Source of the DNA: Streptomyces achromogenes
Lineage (GTDB): Bacteria; Actinomycetota; Actinomycetes; Streptomycetales; Streptomycetaceae
DNA length: 64,000 nt
NCBI RefSeq assembly: GCF_030816715.1
Contig: NZ_JAUSYH010000001.1
Location: 5,394,001-5,458,000, forward strand
Direction: 5' to 3'
Part shown: positions 25,944-34,834 of the stretch, in pieces
Layout of the letters: every line of letters begins with the position of its first letter
Position numbering within the stretch: position 1 is the first letter of the stretch
Program-made: the position numbers and the translations under genes
The notes under the pieces: model-generated
Databases searched by the model: none
What the model saw: the letters and a program-made list of their open reading frames with translations, nothing else
What the model was told of the DNA's origin: nothing

Positions 25944-26356
25944 GCCCCGGTCGCGGGCGCCGACGGGGCGGTCCAGCCCTGCGGGGCGACGGGCGGCAGC
26001 TGCTCCCGCTCCATGATCCCGCGCCGCCGGATCCGGTTGAGCACGTACACGTTGCCCAGGTGCATCGCGCCGAGCACCAGCAGCACCACGCCCAGCTTGG
26101 TCGACAGGGCCTCGAAGATCTCCCGGGTGTCCTCGATGGTGTCGTCGCCGCTCAGGTACAGGGCGACGAACCCGAGATTGACCAGGTAGAAGCCGACCAC
26201 CAGAAGGTGGTTGACGGCGTCGGCGAGCTTCTCGTTGCCCTGGAGCACGTCGGCGAGGAAGACCCGCCCGTTGCGACTGAGGGTCCTGGCCACCCAGACC
26301 GTCAGCCCGATGCTGACGATCAGATAGACGACGTAGGCGATGACCGTGCGGTCCAT
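25940..26356 (-). CDS. Four-helix membrane protein of unknown function
   Basis: 138 residues, three to four hydrophobic helices (VIAYVVYLIVSIGLTVWVA, HLLVVGFYLVNLGFVALYL, LGVVLLVLGAMHLGNVYVL) and a short cytoplasmic Pro-rich tail. I do not recognise a characterised family. ATG 26356 is preferred over GTG 26365 because AAGAGG lies 8 nt before it. First gene of the operon with the DCC1 protein and the TetR regulator; the start lies 16 nt inside the first of two palindromes that probably control it. Plausible role: redox partner or sink for the DCC1 protein. Confidence 0.75.
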   Translation of the reverse strand: MDRTVIAYVVYLIVSIGLTVWVARTLSRNGRVFLADVLQGNEKLADAVNHLLVVGFYLVNLGFVALYLSGDDTIEDTREIFEALSTKLGVVLLVLGAMHLGNVYVLNRIRRRGIMEREQLPPVAPQGWTAPSAPATGA

Positions 26357-26371
26357 GTTCCCCACCTCTTC

Positions 26372-26385
26372 TTGAACGCGTTCAA
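26372..26385. promoter_or_regulatory. Operator candidate 1, TTGAACGCGTTCAA
   Basis: Perfect 14-bp palindrome 16 nt upstream of the membrane-protein ATG. Same half-site (TTGAAC) and N2 spacer as the second copy at 26417. Likely binding site of the TetR regulator in this operon. Confidence 0.75.
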
Positions 26386-26416
26386 AACGCTGTCGGGGAT
26401 GACTGTAGCTCTGCTT

Positions 26417-26430
26417 TTGAACATGTTCAA
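26417..26430. promoter_or_regulatory. Operator candidate 2, TTGAACATGTTCAA
   Basis: Perfect 14-bp palindrome, centre 45 bp from that of copy 1. The GAAC-N2-GTTC spacing excludes a LexA SOS box, which needs N4. Confidence 0.75.
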
Positions 26431-26538
26431 CTCGAAAGCCGGGGCGTCCGGGAGGAATTGACCGGGAGGGTCACCCGGGCGGGGGAGGCGCCGGGCGAAA
26501 GGGGGTGTGCGCCGTGGGGATCCGTGGAAGATGGCCGC

Positions 26539-26976
26539 ATGTGGATCGATCTCGTCTCCTCGCTCAGCGCCGACGTGAAGTTCGGCGGTCCCGGATGCGA
26601 GGAGGAAATGCGGGCGGCCGAGGCCGTGCTGGGGCATCCTCTTCCGGCCGCCCTGAAGGACTTCTGGCGGCTCGCGGACGGCGCGCACGACGAGGACGGG
26701 TTCGCCGTCGTCTGCTCGGTCGGCGAAGTGATGGGCCGCAACCTGGAGTTCAGGAGCTCGGCCGCCTTCCGCGACCTCTACATGCCGTTCGATCCGCTGC
26801 TGCTCTTCGGCGAGAGCGCCGGCGGCGACCTGTTCGCCTGTGTCGTCAAGCCCGAACGCCCGGACGTCTTCGTCTGGGACCACGAGAACGACAGCCGCCG
26901 CTGGGCGGCGAACGGCCTGGAGGACTACCTGCGCCGGCGGCTCGGCGACGACCCGCAGTGGTACGCGTCGTGGTGA
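26539..26976 (+). CDS. SMI1/KNR4-family protein
   Basis: 145 residues. SMI1/KNR4 (SUKH) fold: GPGCEEEMRAAEAVLGHPLPAAL and FWRLADGAHDEDGF near the start, and YMPFDPLLLFGESAGGDLFA in the middle, with FVWDHENDSRRWAAN near the end. Family members are often immunity proteins against nuclease toxins or general scaffolds; no toxin gene is next to it, so an orphan immunity or housekeeping role are both open. ATG 26539 has GGAAGA 8 nt upstream; a longer frame to 26458 lacks family sequence. Confidence 0.85.
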   Translation: MWIDLVSSLSADVKFGGPGCEEEMRAAEAVLGHPLPAALKDFWRLADGAHDEDGFAVVCSVGEVMGRNLEFRSSAAFRDLYMPFDPLLLFGESAGGDLFACVVKPERPDVFVWDHENDSRRWAANGLEDYLRRRLGDDPQWYASW

Positions 26977-27185
26977 GGGAGGGTCAGTCGCTCGTCCTCG
27001 GCCGGCCCGCCGCGAGAATGCCGGCCGCGCTCAGAGTGACCTCGGCGCCGATCGGCGTACGCGGGGACCTTGTGCAGCGGACATCGCGTGCCTCCTCGGG
27101 GCTGGTGTCGAGAGCATCCTCGTAGGCCGGACGCCCCCGGATGTCCCTCTTGATCACGTTCACCCGATCGTGGTGTCTGAACGCC

Positions 27186-27230
27186 CGAGGGCCCCGCCCC
27201 CGGTGACGGAACCGGGAGACGGGGCCCTCG
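27186..27230 (-). terminator. sdh operon terminator
   Basis: 11-bp perfect outer stem (27186-27196 with 27220-27230) and an inner 6-bp stem (27199-27204 with 27211-27216), starting 19 nt after the sdhB stop. Confidence 0.8.
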
Positions 27231-27249
27231 TGGACGCAGGGAACGCAGC

Positions 27250-28029
27250 TCAGTAGCGGCGGGTGATCAGGGCCTTCTTGACCTCGGCGATCGCCTTCGT
27301 GATCTCGATGCCGCGCGGGCAGGCGTCCGTGCAGTTGAACGTGGTGCGGCAGCGCCACACGCCGTCCTTGTCGTTCAGGATCTCCAGCCGCTGCTCGCCG
27401 GCCTCGTCACGCGAGTCGAAGATGAACCGGTGGGCGTTGACGATCGCGGCGGGGCCGAAGTACTGGCCGTCGTTCCAGAACACCGGGCAGGACGACGTGC
27501 AGGCCGCGCACAGGATGCACTTCGTCGTGTCGTCGAACCGCTCGCGGTCCTCCGCCGTCTGGAGACGCTCCCGGGTCGGCTCGTTGGTGTCCTTCGTGAT
27601 CAGGAAGGGCATCACGTCCCGGTACGCCTGGAAGAACGGCTCCATGTCGACGACCAGGTCCTTCAGGACCGTCAGGCCCTTTATGGGCTCGACCGTGATC
27701 GGCTTCTCGGGGTTGATGTCCTTGATCAGCGTCTTGCACGCCAGACGGTTCTTGCCGTTGATCCGCATCGCGTCCGAGCCGCAGATGCCGTGGGCGCAGG
27801 AACGGCGGAAGGTGAGCGTGCCGTCGAGCTCCCACTTGATCTTGTGCAGCCCGTCGAGGACGCGCTCCTTGGGGTCGATCTCCAGCTGGAAGTCGTCCCA
27901 GACCGCCTCCGCCGAGACCTCCGGGTTGAACCGGCGGATGCGGAAGGTGACGGTGATGTACGGGGAGTCGGCGAAGCCGGGCTCGGGGGCGCCGGCCGCG
28001 TCCGCCTTGTCGAGGGTCGGGGTAGCCAT
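27250..28029 (-). CDS. sdhB: Succinate dehydrogenase iron-sulfur subunit
   Basis: 259 residues. Carries electrons from SdhA to quinone. Cluster ligands are visible: [2Fe-2S] in FRRSCAHGICGSDAM and NRLAC, [4Fe-4S]/[3Fe-4S] in KCILCAACTSSCPVFW and CRTTFNCTDACPRG. The ATG overlaps the sdhA stop (ATGA). Last gene of sdhCDAB, followed by a strong hairpin. Confidence 0.98.
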   Translation of the reverse strand: MATPTLDKADAAGAPEPGFADSPYITVTFRIRRFNPEVSAEAVWDDFQLEIDPKERVLDGLHKIKWELDGTLTFRRSCAHGICGSDAMRINGKNRLACKTLIKDINPEKPITVEPIKGLTVLKDLVVDMEPFFQAYRDVMPFLITKDTNEPTRERLQTAEDRERFDDTTKCILCAACTSSCPVFWNDGQYFGPAAIVNAHRFIFDSRDEAGEQRLEILNDKDGVWRCRTTFNCTDACPRGIEITKAIAEVKKALITRRY

Positions 28030-29783
28030 CAGTACTTACGCTCCATCGGCTGGTAGCGGGTCTGGACGACCGGCTTGTAGTCGAGACGGACGGTCTCGGT
28101 GCCGTCGTCGCCCACCTCGCGGTACGCCATGGTGTGGCGCATGAAGTTGACGTCGTCGCGGTTCGGGTAGTCCTCGCGGTAGTGGCCGCCGCGGGACTCC
28201 TTGCGGGCCAGCGCCGACACCGCCATGACCTCGGCCAGGTCGAGCAGGTTGCCCAGCTCGACGGCCTCCAGCAGGTCCGTGTTGAACCGCTTGCCCTTGT
28301 CCTGGATCGAGACGTTCTTGTACCGCTCGCGCAGCTCGGCGATCTTCTCGACCGCCGTCTTGATCGTCTGCTCGGTGCGGAACACCATGACGTTCGCGTC
28401 CATGGTCTCCTGCAGCTCACGGCGCAGGACCGCCACGCGCTCGGTGCCCGTGGAGGCGCGCAGCCGCTCCACCTGGTCGACGACCAGCTGCGCGGGGCTG
28501 TCCGGCAGCTCGACGAAGTCCGCCTTCTGCGAGTACTCCGCGGCGGCGATGCCGGCCCGCTTGCCGAACACGTTGATGTCCAGCAGCGAGTTGGTGCCCA
28601 GACGGTTGGCGCCGTGCACCGACACACAGGCGACCTCGCCGGCCGCGTACAGGCCCGGGACGACCGTCGTGTTGTCGCGCAGGACCTCGCCCTCGACGTT
28701 CGTCGGGATGCCGCCCATGGCGTAGTGCGCGGTCGGCTGGATCGGGATCGGGTCCGTGTAGGGCTCGATGCCGAGGTAGGTGCGCGCGAACTCGGTGATG
28801 TCGGGCAGCTTGGCGTCCAGCTGCTCCGGCGGGAGGTGGGTGAGGTCCAGGTAGACGTGGTCGCCCTCGGGACCGCAGCCGCGGCCCTCGCGGATCTCCG
28901 TGTAGATCGAGCGGGAGACGACGTCACGGGACGCGAGGTCCTTCATGACCGGCGCGTACTTCTCCATGAAGCGCTCGCCGTCCTTGTTGCGCAGGATGCC
29001 GCCCTCACCGCGGGCGCCCTCCGTCAGCAGGATGCCCATGCGCCAGATGCCGGTCGGGTGGAACTGGAAGAACTCCATGTCCTCCAGCGGCAGCCCGCGC
29101 CGGTACACGGCGGCCTGGCCGTCACCGGTCAGCGTGTGCGCGTTCGACGTCACCTTGAAGAACTTGCCGCAGCCGCCGGAGGCGTAGATCACGGCCTTCG
29201 CCTGGAAGACGTGGATCTCGCCGGTGGCCAGCTCGTACGCCACGACGCCGGCGGACTTCTTGACGCCGTCGACCTCGGTGATCAGCTGGTCGAGGACGTA
29301 GAACTCGTTGTAGAACTCCACGCCCTCCTTCACGCAGTTCTGGTACAGCGTCTGGAGGATCATGTGGCCGGTGCGGTCGGCCGCGTAGCAGGACCGGCGG
29401 ACCGGGGCCTCGCCGTGGTTGCGGCTGTGACCGCCGAAGCGGCGCTGGTCGATCGTGCCGTTCGGGGTGCGGTTGAACGGCAGGCCCATCTTCTCCAGGT
29501 CGAGGACGGAGTCGATGGCCTCCTTCGCCAGGATCTCGGCGGCGTCCTGGTCGACCAGGTAGTCACCGCCCTTGACCGTGTCGAAGGTGTGCCACTCCCA
29601 GTTGTCCTCCTCCACGTTGGCCAGCGCGGCGGCCATGCCGCCCTGCGCTGCGCCCGTGTGGGAGCGGGTGGGGTAGAGCTTGGTCAGCACGGCGGTGCGG
29701 CTGCGCTTGGTCGACTCGATGGCGGCGCGCATACCGGCGCCGCCGGCGCCGACGATGACGGTGTCGTACTTGTGGATCTTCAT
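28029..29783 (-). CDS. sdhA: Succinate dehydrogenase flavoprotein subunit
   Basis: 584 residues, standard length. FAD-binding DTVIVGAGGAGMRAAIES at the N-terminus, covalent-FAD histidine in TRSHTGAAQGGMAAAL, QFHPTGI, active-site HGEAPVRRSCYAADRTGH, and YAAGEVACVSVHGANRLG with the substrate-binding residues. Oxidises succinate to fumarate in the TCA cycle as the cytoplasmic face of complex II. Lies 19 nt after sdhD and is coupled to sdhB. Confidence 0.98.
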   Translation of the reverse strand: MKIHKYDTVIVGAGGAGMRAAIESTKRSRTAVLTKLYPTRSHTGAAQGGMAAALANVEEDNWEWHTFDTVKGGDYLVDQDAAEILAKEAIDSVLDLEKMGLPFNRTPNGTIDQRRFGGHSRNHGEAPVRRSCYAADRTGHMILQTLYQNCVKEGVEFYNEFYVLDQLITEVDGVKKSAGVVAYELATGEIHVFQAKAVIYASGGCGKFFKVTSNAHTLTGDGQAAVYRRGLPLEDMEFFQFHPTGIWRMGILLTEGARGEGGILRNKDGERFMEKYAPVMKDLASRDVVSRSIYTEIREGRGCGPEGDHVYLDLTHLPPEQLDAKLPDITEFARTYLGIEPYTDPIPIQPTAHYAMGGIPTNVEGEVLRDNTTVVPGLYAAGEVACVSVHGANRLGTNSLLDINVFGKRAGIAAAEYSQKADFVELPDSPAQLVVDQVERLRASTGTERVAVLRRELQETMDANVMVFRTEQTIKTAVEKIAELRERYKNVSIQDKGKRFNTDLLEAVELGNLLDLAEVMAVSALARKESRGGHYREDYPNRDDVNFMRHTMAYREVGDDGTETVRLDYKPVVQTRYQPMERKY

Positions 29784-29802
29784 GATTCTCGCAACCCCGT
29801 GC

Positions 29803-30285
29803 CTAGCGGATGTTCGGGTCGAAGGTGAAGATCACCAGCGTGCCCAGCAGGATGGTGAACACCGTGGCGGTGTAGAGCAGGCCCTTCAGCCACAGCCGGG
29901 TGTTCGCGCGCTCCGCGTAGTCGTTGATGACCGTGCGCAGGCCGTTCGCCCCGTGCAGCATCGCGAGCCACAGCATCAGCAGGTCCCAGACCTGCCAGAA
30001 GGGGGACGCCCAGCGGCCCGCCACGAACGCGAAGCCGATCTTCGACACGCCGCCGTCCAGCACCAGCTGGATCAGCAGGTGGCCGAGGACCAGCACGACC
30101 AGCACGACGCCCGACAGGCGCATGAACAGCCAGGCGGCCATCTCGAAGTTGCCCCGGGTGGACTTCGGGGTCTTCTTGGTGCGCCGGCGCGGGGCCTCGA
30201 TGAAGGGCGCAGGGTTGTCGACGTCGTAGCCGGAGCCGCCCTCTACGGGGCCGATCCCGGCTGCGGTGGATTCAGTGGTCGCCAT
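29803..30285 (-). CDS. sdhD: Succinate dehydrogenase membrane anchor subunit
   Basis: 160 residues. Long hydrophilic N-terminus (residues 1-47), then three helices: MRLSGVVLVVLVLGHLLIQL, the WQVWDLLMLWLAMLHGANGL helix with a His typical of haem or quinone contacts, and TATVFTILLGTLVIFTFD. With SdhC it forms the membrane domain of complex II. Five nt separate it from sdhC. ATG 30285. Confidence 0.94.
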   Translation of the reverse strand: MATTESTAAGIGPVEGGSGYDVDNPAPFIEAPRRRTKKTPKSTRGNFEMAAWLFMRLSGVVLVVLVLGHLLIQLVLDGGVSKIGFAFVAGRWASPFWQVWDLLMLWLAMLHGANGLRTVINDYAERANTRLWLKGLLYTATVFTILLGTLVIFTFDPNIR

Positions 30286-30290
30286 GGGTG

Positions 30291-30671
30291 TCAGCTCCCG
30301 AACAGTTCACGAGCGGCGTGTCCGAGGACGGGGTAGACCGCCCCGAGCATCAGCACGAGCCACAGGCCCACGACGGTCCAGAGCATGTGCTTCTGGTAGC
30401 GCGTGCCCTTCGACCAGAAGTCGACGGCGATGACGCGCAGGCCGTTGAGCGCGTGGAAGAGGATGGCGGCGACGAGGCCGTACTCCAGCAGCGCGACGAT
30501 GGGGGTCTTGTAGGTGGCTACGACCTTGTCGTAGTCCTCGGGGGAGACACGCACGAGGGCGGTGTCCAGCACGTGGACGAACAGGAAGAAGAAGATGAGG
30601 ACGCCGGTGACTCGATGAGCCACCCAGGACCACATTCCTTCCCGGCCGCGGTACAGCGTTCCAGCCGGCAC
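30291..30671 (-). CDS. sdhC: Succinate dehydrogenase cytochrome b556 subunit
   Basis: 126 residues, three helices. N-terminal GTLYRGREGMWSWVAHRVTG is the SdhC signature (quinone-site Ser/Arg region), followed by FLFVHVLDTALV with a candidate haem His, and ALLEYGLVAAILFHALNGLR. GTG 30671 has GGAGG 8 nt upstream; upstream in-frame codons add an unrelated Pro-rich leader. First gene of sdhCDAB; its promoter should lie in 30672-30947, where I cannot assign boxes with confidence. Confidence 0.94.
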   Translation of the reverse strand: MPAGTLYRGREGMWSWVAHRVTGVLIFFFLFVHVLDTALVRVSPEDYDKVVATYKTPIVALLEYGLVAAILFHALNGLRVIAVDFWSKGTRYQKHMLWTVVGLWLVLMLGAVYPVLGHAARELFGS

Positions 30672-30947
30672 GGAAGAACCCTCCGGGAGCGGGGATTGGG
30701 GCCTGCCGGCTTGGGTGTCGGACGGGCCCGGCCGGGTACGGTCCACCGGCCCCCAGCATCGTAGCGAGACGTCGGCGCAGGGCTTACGCCGGGCCTACCG
30801 GTGTGATCAAAGTGGCACGCGTATGGGTGAGCGCCTGCGGCATCCGGGAGGGTATCGACCGGAATGCCTCAATGCGGTCGCGTGGTGGCCCCTGATCGCC
30901 GTGTGGTGGCCCCTGGCGCCCGCGCGGCGGCCGCCACCGCGCGTCGA

Positions 30948-31502
30948 CTACAGCCCCGCGCCCCTGACGGCGCCGACCAGCCGCCCTCTGGCCAGGCGGC
31001 GGAGCTCTTCCGCCGCCACCACCCGCTCGTCCTCCGGATCGTTCGCCAACCGTGACCGGATGCCCTCCAGGACGTGGTCCAGGGCCTCCGGCGGCGGCAG
31101 CCCGTCCAGGCAGATGACGAACACGTGCCCGAATCTGGCCTCGTAGGCGGAGTGGGCCGCGCTCAGCGCCATGTGGGCCGCTTCGTACGCGTCGTCCGGC
31201 AGCGTGGGAAGGGTCTCCGCCGCCAGGGCCTCCGCCAGGTCGTCCGGTGTCAGGTCGTACGCCGCCTCGTCCGACGCCGCCAGCAGGGAGTCCATCGTCG
31301 GATAGGGGCGGTGGTCGGCGAGGCGACGGGCCCAGCGGGGACTGTGCAGGCAGGTCAGCAGCACACGGCGGGCCTCGTCGGCGGACGCGGTGTTGAAGCC
31401 GTGCAGCACGGGCACCGGTGACGTCCGGGTCTGCGCCGGTATGGCGAGGCGGCCGGAGAGGTGGGGAAGACGGTGCGCAGGCAGCGTGGATCCTCGCGTC
31501 AC
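30948..31502 (-). CDS. OHCU decarboxylase (UraD)-like protein lacking the catalytic HP motif
   Basis: 184 residues from GTG 31502; GTG 31415 (VPVLHGFNTAS) is a good alternative start. The C-terminal half matches the uric-acid pathway decarboxylase fold: YEARFGHVFVICLDG, then a GIRSRLANDPEDERVVAAEE helix and LRRLARGRL. The family's catalytic stretch HPxLxG with its downstream SxxEQ is not there: the corresponding region reads AEALAAETLPTLPDDAYEAA. A decarboxylase without that histidine is probably inactive or works on something else. No other ureide-pathway gene is nearby. Confidence 0.7.
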   Translation of the reverse strand: MTRGSTLPAHRLPHLSGRLAIPAQTRTSPVPVLHGFNTASADEARRVLLTCLHSPRWARRLADHRPYPTMDSLLAASDEAAYDLTPDDLAEALAAETLPTLPDDAYEAAHMALSAAHSAYEARFGHVFVICLDGLPPPEALDHVLEGIRSRLANDPEDERVVAAEELRRLARGRLVGAVRGAGL

Positions 31503-31679
31503 GTGTGTGCTGGCAGGGGATGCAGTGAAGGATGTGTCGTCACGTTATCGAGAGCGGTCGAAGTGTGTCCGACCGATGCCTGAATTTCACTCGAACGAGA
31601 GAGTTTCAGAGTGTGTCGTGGACCCCTTCGCGCGGACTTCGGCGCGCCCCGGCCGCGCGCGGGTCGTACGGTTGGCGGA

Positions 31680-33350
31680 GTGAGCAGGCACAGGCACCGG
31701 CGCCGGGCGCCGCAGACGCAACCGCACCACAGGGTCGTGACACGGGCACTGACGGCGGGCGGGCTGGTCGCCGCGCTCGGTGTCGGAGCGGGGCTGTGGG
31801 CCTCCTCGGGTGATCCCGGGACGCCGGCCGGGTCGTCCTCCCGGCAGGTCGCCGAGGGCGCCTCCGGCGGCGGCCCGGGCGCGGCCCGCGCCCCTTCCCC
31901 GAGCCCCACGCCCAGCCGCTCCTACCCCCTGTCCACCGCCCCCCGCACCATCCCCGCCGTCCGCTCCCACACCCCGGCCCGAGGCCCGGGCTGGCGGCCC
32001 GCGGCCGGCCGCCGGGTCGTGGTCGGCGACGCCCGGCTCGCCGACGAGGGGCGTCTGGTCGCCGGCGAGCTGGGACTGAGTTACGCCGGCGTGCGCGGCG
32101 ACACGCGCGCCGGCGACCTGCGCCTCGTCCGCAACGCCGACCGGGGCGCGAACCCGGAGTCGTACACCATGACCGTGCGCGGCGGGCGGGTCACCGTCAG
32201 CGCGCCCTCGGACGCCGGCGTCTTCTACGGCACCCGCACGCTCAAGCAGGAGGTGCACGGCGGCGGGACGGCCCCCGAGGGCGTCGTCCGCGACCAGCCG
32301 GCCAAGCCGCAGCGCGGGTTCACGCTGGACATCGCGCGCAAGAACTTCAGCGCCGGCTGGATCGAGGACCGGGTGCGCGAGCTCGGCGACCTCAAGTACA
32401 ACCAGCTCGGCCTGCACTTCTCCGACGACCAGGCGTTCCGCATCCAGTCCGACACGCATCCGGAGATCGTCGCCCCGGAGCACCTGACCAAGGCCCAGGT
32501 GCGGCAGATCGTCGCGGTGGCGGCCCAGCGGCACATCACCGTCGTGCCCGAGATCGACTCGCCCGGACACCTCGGCGCCGTCCTCGCCGCCCACCCCGAG
32601 CTGCAGCTGCGCAACGTGCGGGGCGTCGCCACCCGCGGGGCGATCGACATCTCCAAGCAGGCGTCCGCGAGCCTCCTCGACGACCTGCTGAACGAGTACG
32701 CCGGCCTCTTCCCCGGCGGCTACTGGCATCTCGGCGGCGACGAGTACCAGGCGCTGACGGTGTCGAACCCGGCCGCCTCCTACCCGCAGCTGGCCTCCGC
32801 CGCACGGGCCCGGTACGGCGCCGGCGCGGGCGTCTCCGACCTCGCCACCGGCTGGCTCAACGACCGCGCCGACACCGTCCGCGCCCACGACCGGACCATG
32901 CGCGCGTGGAACGACGGGTTCTTCCGCGGCACGTCGGTGAAGCCGGCCGCCGACCTCGTGGTCGCCTACTGGACGGGCAAGGAGTTCGGCGCCCGGACGC
33001 CGACGGAGTACCTGAGCGCGGGGCGCAAGATGCTCAACTACAACGACAAGTACCTCTACTACGTCCTCGGCGAGCCCAACGACTTCGTGTACCCGACCGG
33101 ACGGCGCATCTACGAGGAGTGGACCCCGCGCGTGCTGCGCGGCACCACCCCGGTCGCCGCGAGGTACGACGCCCAGATCCTCGGCGGCTCCTTCTCGGTC
33201 TGGTGCGACCTCGCGAACTCCCAGACGCAGGCGCAGGTCGCGGCGGGCGTGCGGATGCCGCTGCGGGCCACCTCGCAGAAACTGTGGGACGCCCGGACGC
33301 CGGCGCTGACCTGGACGCAGTTCACGTCCCTTGCGAACAGGCTGGGCTGA
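31680..33350 (+). CDS. Secreted family GH20 beta-N-acetylhexosaminidase
   Basis: 556 residues. N-terminal basic stretch plus hydrophobic ALTAGGLVAALGVGAGLWA (signal anchor), Ser/Pro linker, GH20b domain (about 100-210) and the catalytic barrel. The catalytic Asp-Glu pair is in YWHLGGDEYQAL; other family motifs are FTLDIARKNFS, YNQLGLHFSDDQAFRI, HITVVPEIDSPGH and GGSFSVWCD. It removes terminal GlcNAc/GalNAc from chitin or cell-wall fragments outside the cell. GTG 31680 is taken as a leaderless start: TACGGT (31667-31672) lies about 7 nt upstream. Confidence 0.93.
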   Translation: MSRHRHRRRAPQTQPHHRVVTRALTAGGLVAALGVGAGLWASSGDPGTPAGSSSRQVAEGASGGGPGAARAPSPSPTPSRSYPLSTAPRTIPAVRSHTPARGPGWRPAAGRRVVVGDARLADEGRLVAGELGLSYAGVRGDTRAGDLRLVRNADRGANPESYTMTVRGGRVTVSAPSDAGVFYGTRTLKQEVHGGGTAPEGVVRDQPAKPQRGFTLDIARKNFSAGWIEDRVRELGDLKYNQLGLHFSDDQAFRIQSDTHPEIVAPEHLTKAQVRQIVAVAAQRHITVVPEIDSPGHLGAVLAAHPELQLRNVRGVATRGAIDISKQASASLLDDLLNEYAGLFPGGYWHLGGDEYQALTVSNPAASYPQLASAARARYGAGAGVSDLATGWLNDRADTVRAHDRTMRAWNDGFFRGTSVKPAADLVVAYWTGKEFGARTPTEYLSAGRKMLNYNDKYLYYVLGEPNDFVYPTGRRIYEEWTPRVLRGTTPVAARYDAQILGGSFSVWCDLANSQTQAQVAAGVRMPLRATSQKLWDARTPALTWTQFTSLANRLG

Positions 33351-33496
33351 TCCCGGCTCGTCTGTCATGCTCGGCCGACTGCGCACCGAGCCCTCGGGGG
33401 TGGCTGAAAAGATCTCCTGTGACACTCCCGGGCCGTCGCACGCAGTAAGGGGAAGTGCGGGCTCCGTCAGGTCGGGCCCTGGCGAGGGAGGCGTGC

Positions 33497-34063
33497 ATGA
33501 GCCTGGTGGAACTGATCGCGCAGGCCGACGAACGCGCACTGGCCGCCAGCGGGTTGGCTTGTTTGGACCGGTGCGTGCCCCTGCTCGGCGGCGACGACGA
33601 GACCCTGCGGCCGCTGTGGGGAAACCTCGCGGACGACTCCGACGCGTCCGGCTGGGGCGAGTTGCTGGAGCAGACGCGCGGCAAGCTGGAGTCCTGTCAG
33701 GACGAGGGTGAGGGCGGGGGCGACGAGGCCGTGGTGCTGGTCCGCCGCATGCTGGCCGCCGCCCCGGCCGACCGACGCGCCGCCGAGGTGAGGACCTGGG
33801 CCGACGCCTGCTCCGTCGCCTCGCTCCAGATCCACCGCCTGCTCGACCCGGCGGCGGACTCCGGCCCGGTCGACCCCGGCCGCGAGGGCCGTACGGCGGG
33901 CATGTCGCCCCTCGTCGCCGCCGAACTGCGCCGCCAGGTCATCGTCCTTGAGGTGCTCGCCGGTCACGGTGCGGGCGGACTGCGGCGGGCGCTGGAGGTG
34001 TCCACGGAAGGACGCCGGGTGCTGCGCGCCGTGGTGTCGCGGCGGGCTCGTGGACGGTCGTGA
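33497..34063 (+). CDS. Conserved hypothetical protein
   Basis: 188 residues, mostly alpha-helical, cytoplasmic, acidic in the first half and Arg-rich at the end (SRRARGRS). I recognise no domain. ATG 33497 has GGGAGG 5 nt upstream. It lies 146 nt after the hexosaminidase gene on the same strand and 94 nt before another unknown gene. Codon use matches its neighbours, so it is a real resident gene. Confidence 0.75.
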   Translation: MSLVELIAQADERALAASGLACLDRCVPLLGGDDETLRPLWGNLADDSDASGWGELLEQTRGKLESCQDEGEGGGDEAVVLVRRMLAAAPADRRAAEVRTWADACSVASLQIHRLLDPAADSGPVDPGREGRTAGMSPLVAAELRRQVIVLEVLAGHGAGGLRRALEVSTEGRRVLRAVVSRRARGRS

Positions 34064-34157
34064 GAGTTTCGCGGCGGAGCTGGGGCGGTCCTGCACCGGT
34101 CTCGCGTCCGCCGCGCAATCGCGTGACGGAACACCCGTCGGCCTCGCTCAATGGAGT

Positions 34158-34583
34158 GTGACCCGCAGGACGACAGAGCAGAACGAACAGACCGGACAGC
34201 CCCGTCCCCCCGCCCGGCCCTCCGCCGCGGCCCGGCCCGTGCGATGGGCGGCGGAGGCGGTGGCCGCCGCGCCCGACACCGTGCGGCCACACCTCGACCA
34301 CTCGCCGCAGAGCCTGTGGCGCGTCGACCGGTGGATCGCGGAACTGCGGCGCACCGGCCCCGCGCCCGCGGCCGTCGAGGACCTGCTGCGCGGACTCGGC
34401 GCCTACGCCGGTGAGGTGATCGTCCGCCGGTCCGGCGCCGAGTGGTGGGCGTCCGGCGGCGACCACTGGGTCCGCACCCCCGACGGCCGCCTGTGGGAGC
34501 CCCTCGACGAGGCCCGCCGCTGCTACGCCGGCCACGGGTCGCTGCGCCTGCTGTGCCGGGACGCGGTCCCGGGGAGCCGGTGA
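34158..34583 (+). CDS. Conserved hypothetical protein
   Basis: 141 residues. Disordered first 35 residues (Gln/Pro/Ala-rich), then a compact domain with VDRWIAELRR, GEVIVRRSGAEWWASGG, HWVRTPDGRLWEPLDEARRC. The Trp-rich strand pattern suggests a small beta domain; no family recognised. GTG 34158 is chosen as the first start after the preceding gene; its ribosome site is poor. Followed by a terminator. Confidence 0.6.
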   Translation: MTRRTTEQNEQTGQPRPPARPSAAARPVRWAAEAVAAAPDTVRPHLDHSPQSLWRVDRWIAELRRTGPAPAAVEDLLRGLGAYAGEVIVRRSGAEWWASGGDHWVRTPDGRLWEPLDEARRCYAGHGSLRLLCRDAVPGSR

Positions 34584-34686
34584 ACCGCGGGGCGACCGGG
34601 GGACGACCCGGGAGGCGTGAGCGGGAACGCATCCAGGACCGGGAGCGGGGCGGCACCGGGAGCGTGGAGCGCCGTGACCGGGGCAA

Positions 34687-34726
34687 CGGCCGGGGCCGCC
34701 ACCCCCCACAGGAGAGGCCCCGGCCG
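34687..34726 (+). terminator. Terminator hairpin
   Basis: Perfect 11-bp stem (34687-34697 with 34716-34726, arm CGGCCGGGGCC), 18-nt loop, downstream of the unknown gene ending at 34583. Confidence 0.65.
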
Positions 34727-34817
34727 TCGCGCGGCACGGGCCGCGCGGCGACCCGTACTCCCTACAGCGCCAGGAGTGCGGTTTCCGTCACACCTTGCGC
34801 GCGTCACGAACCCGTTG

Positions 34818-34834
34818 CATGTTCTATGAACATG
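34818..34834. promoter_or_regulatory. Palindrome CATGTTC-N3-GAACATG upstream of an ECF sigma gene
   Basis: Perfect 7-bp arms with a 3-nt spacer, 115 nt before the sigma start. Candidate operator; orientation GTTC...GAAC is opposite to a LexA box. Confidence 0.45.

Noticed and set aside
26417..26430. LexA SOS box in TTGAACATGTTCAA
   Set aside because: Actinobacterial LexA boxes need GAAC-N4-GTTC; here the spacer is N2, and no DNA-repair gene follows.
34818..34834. SOS-like site before the ECF sigma gene
   Set aside because: Orientation is GTTC-N3-GAAC, the reverse of a LexA box.
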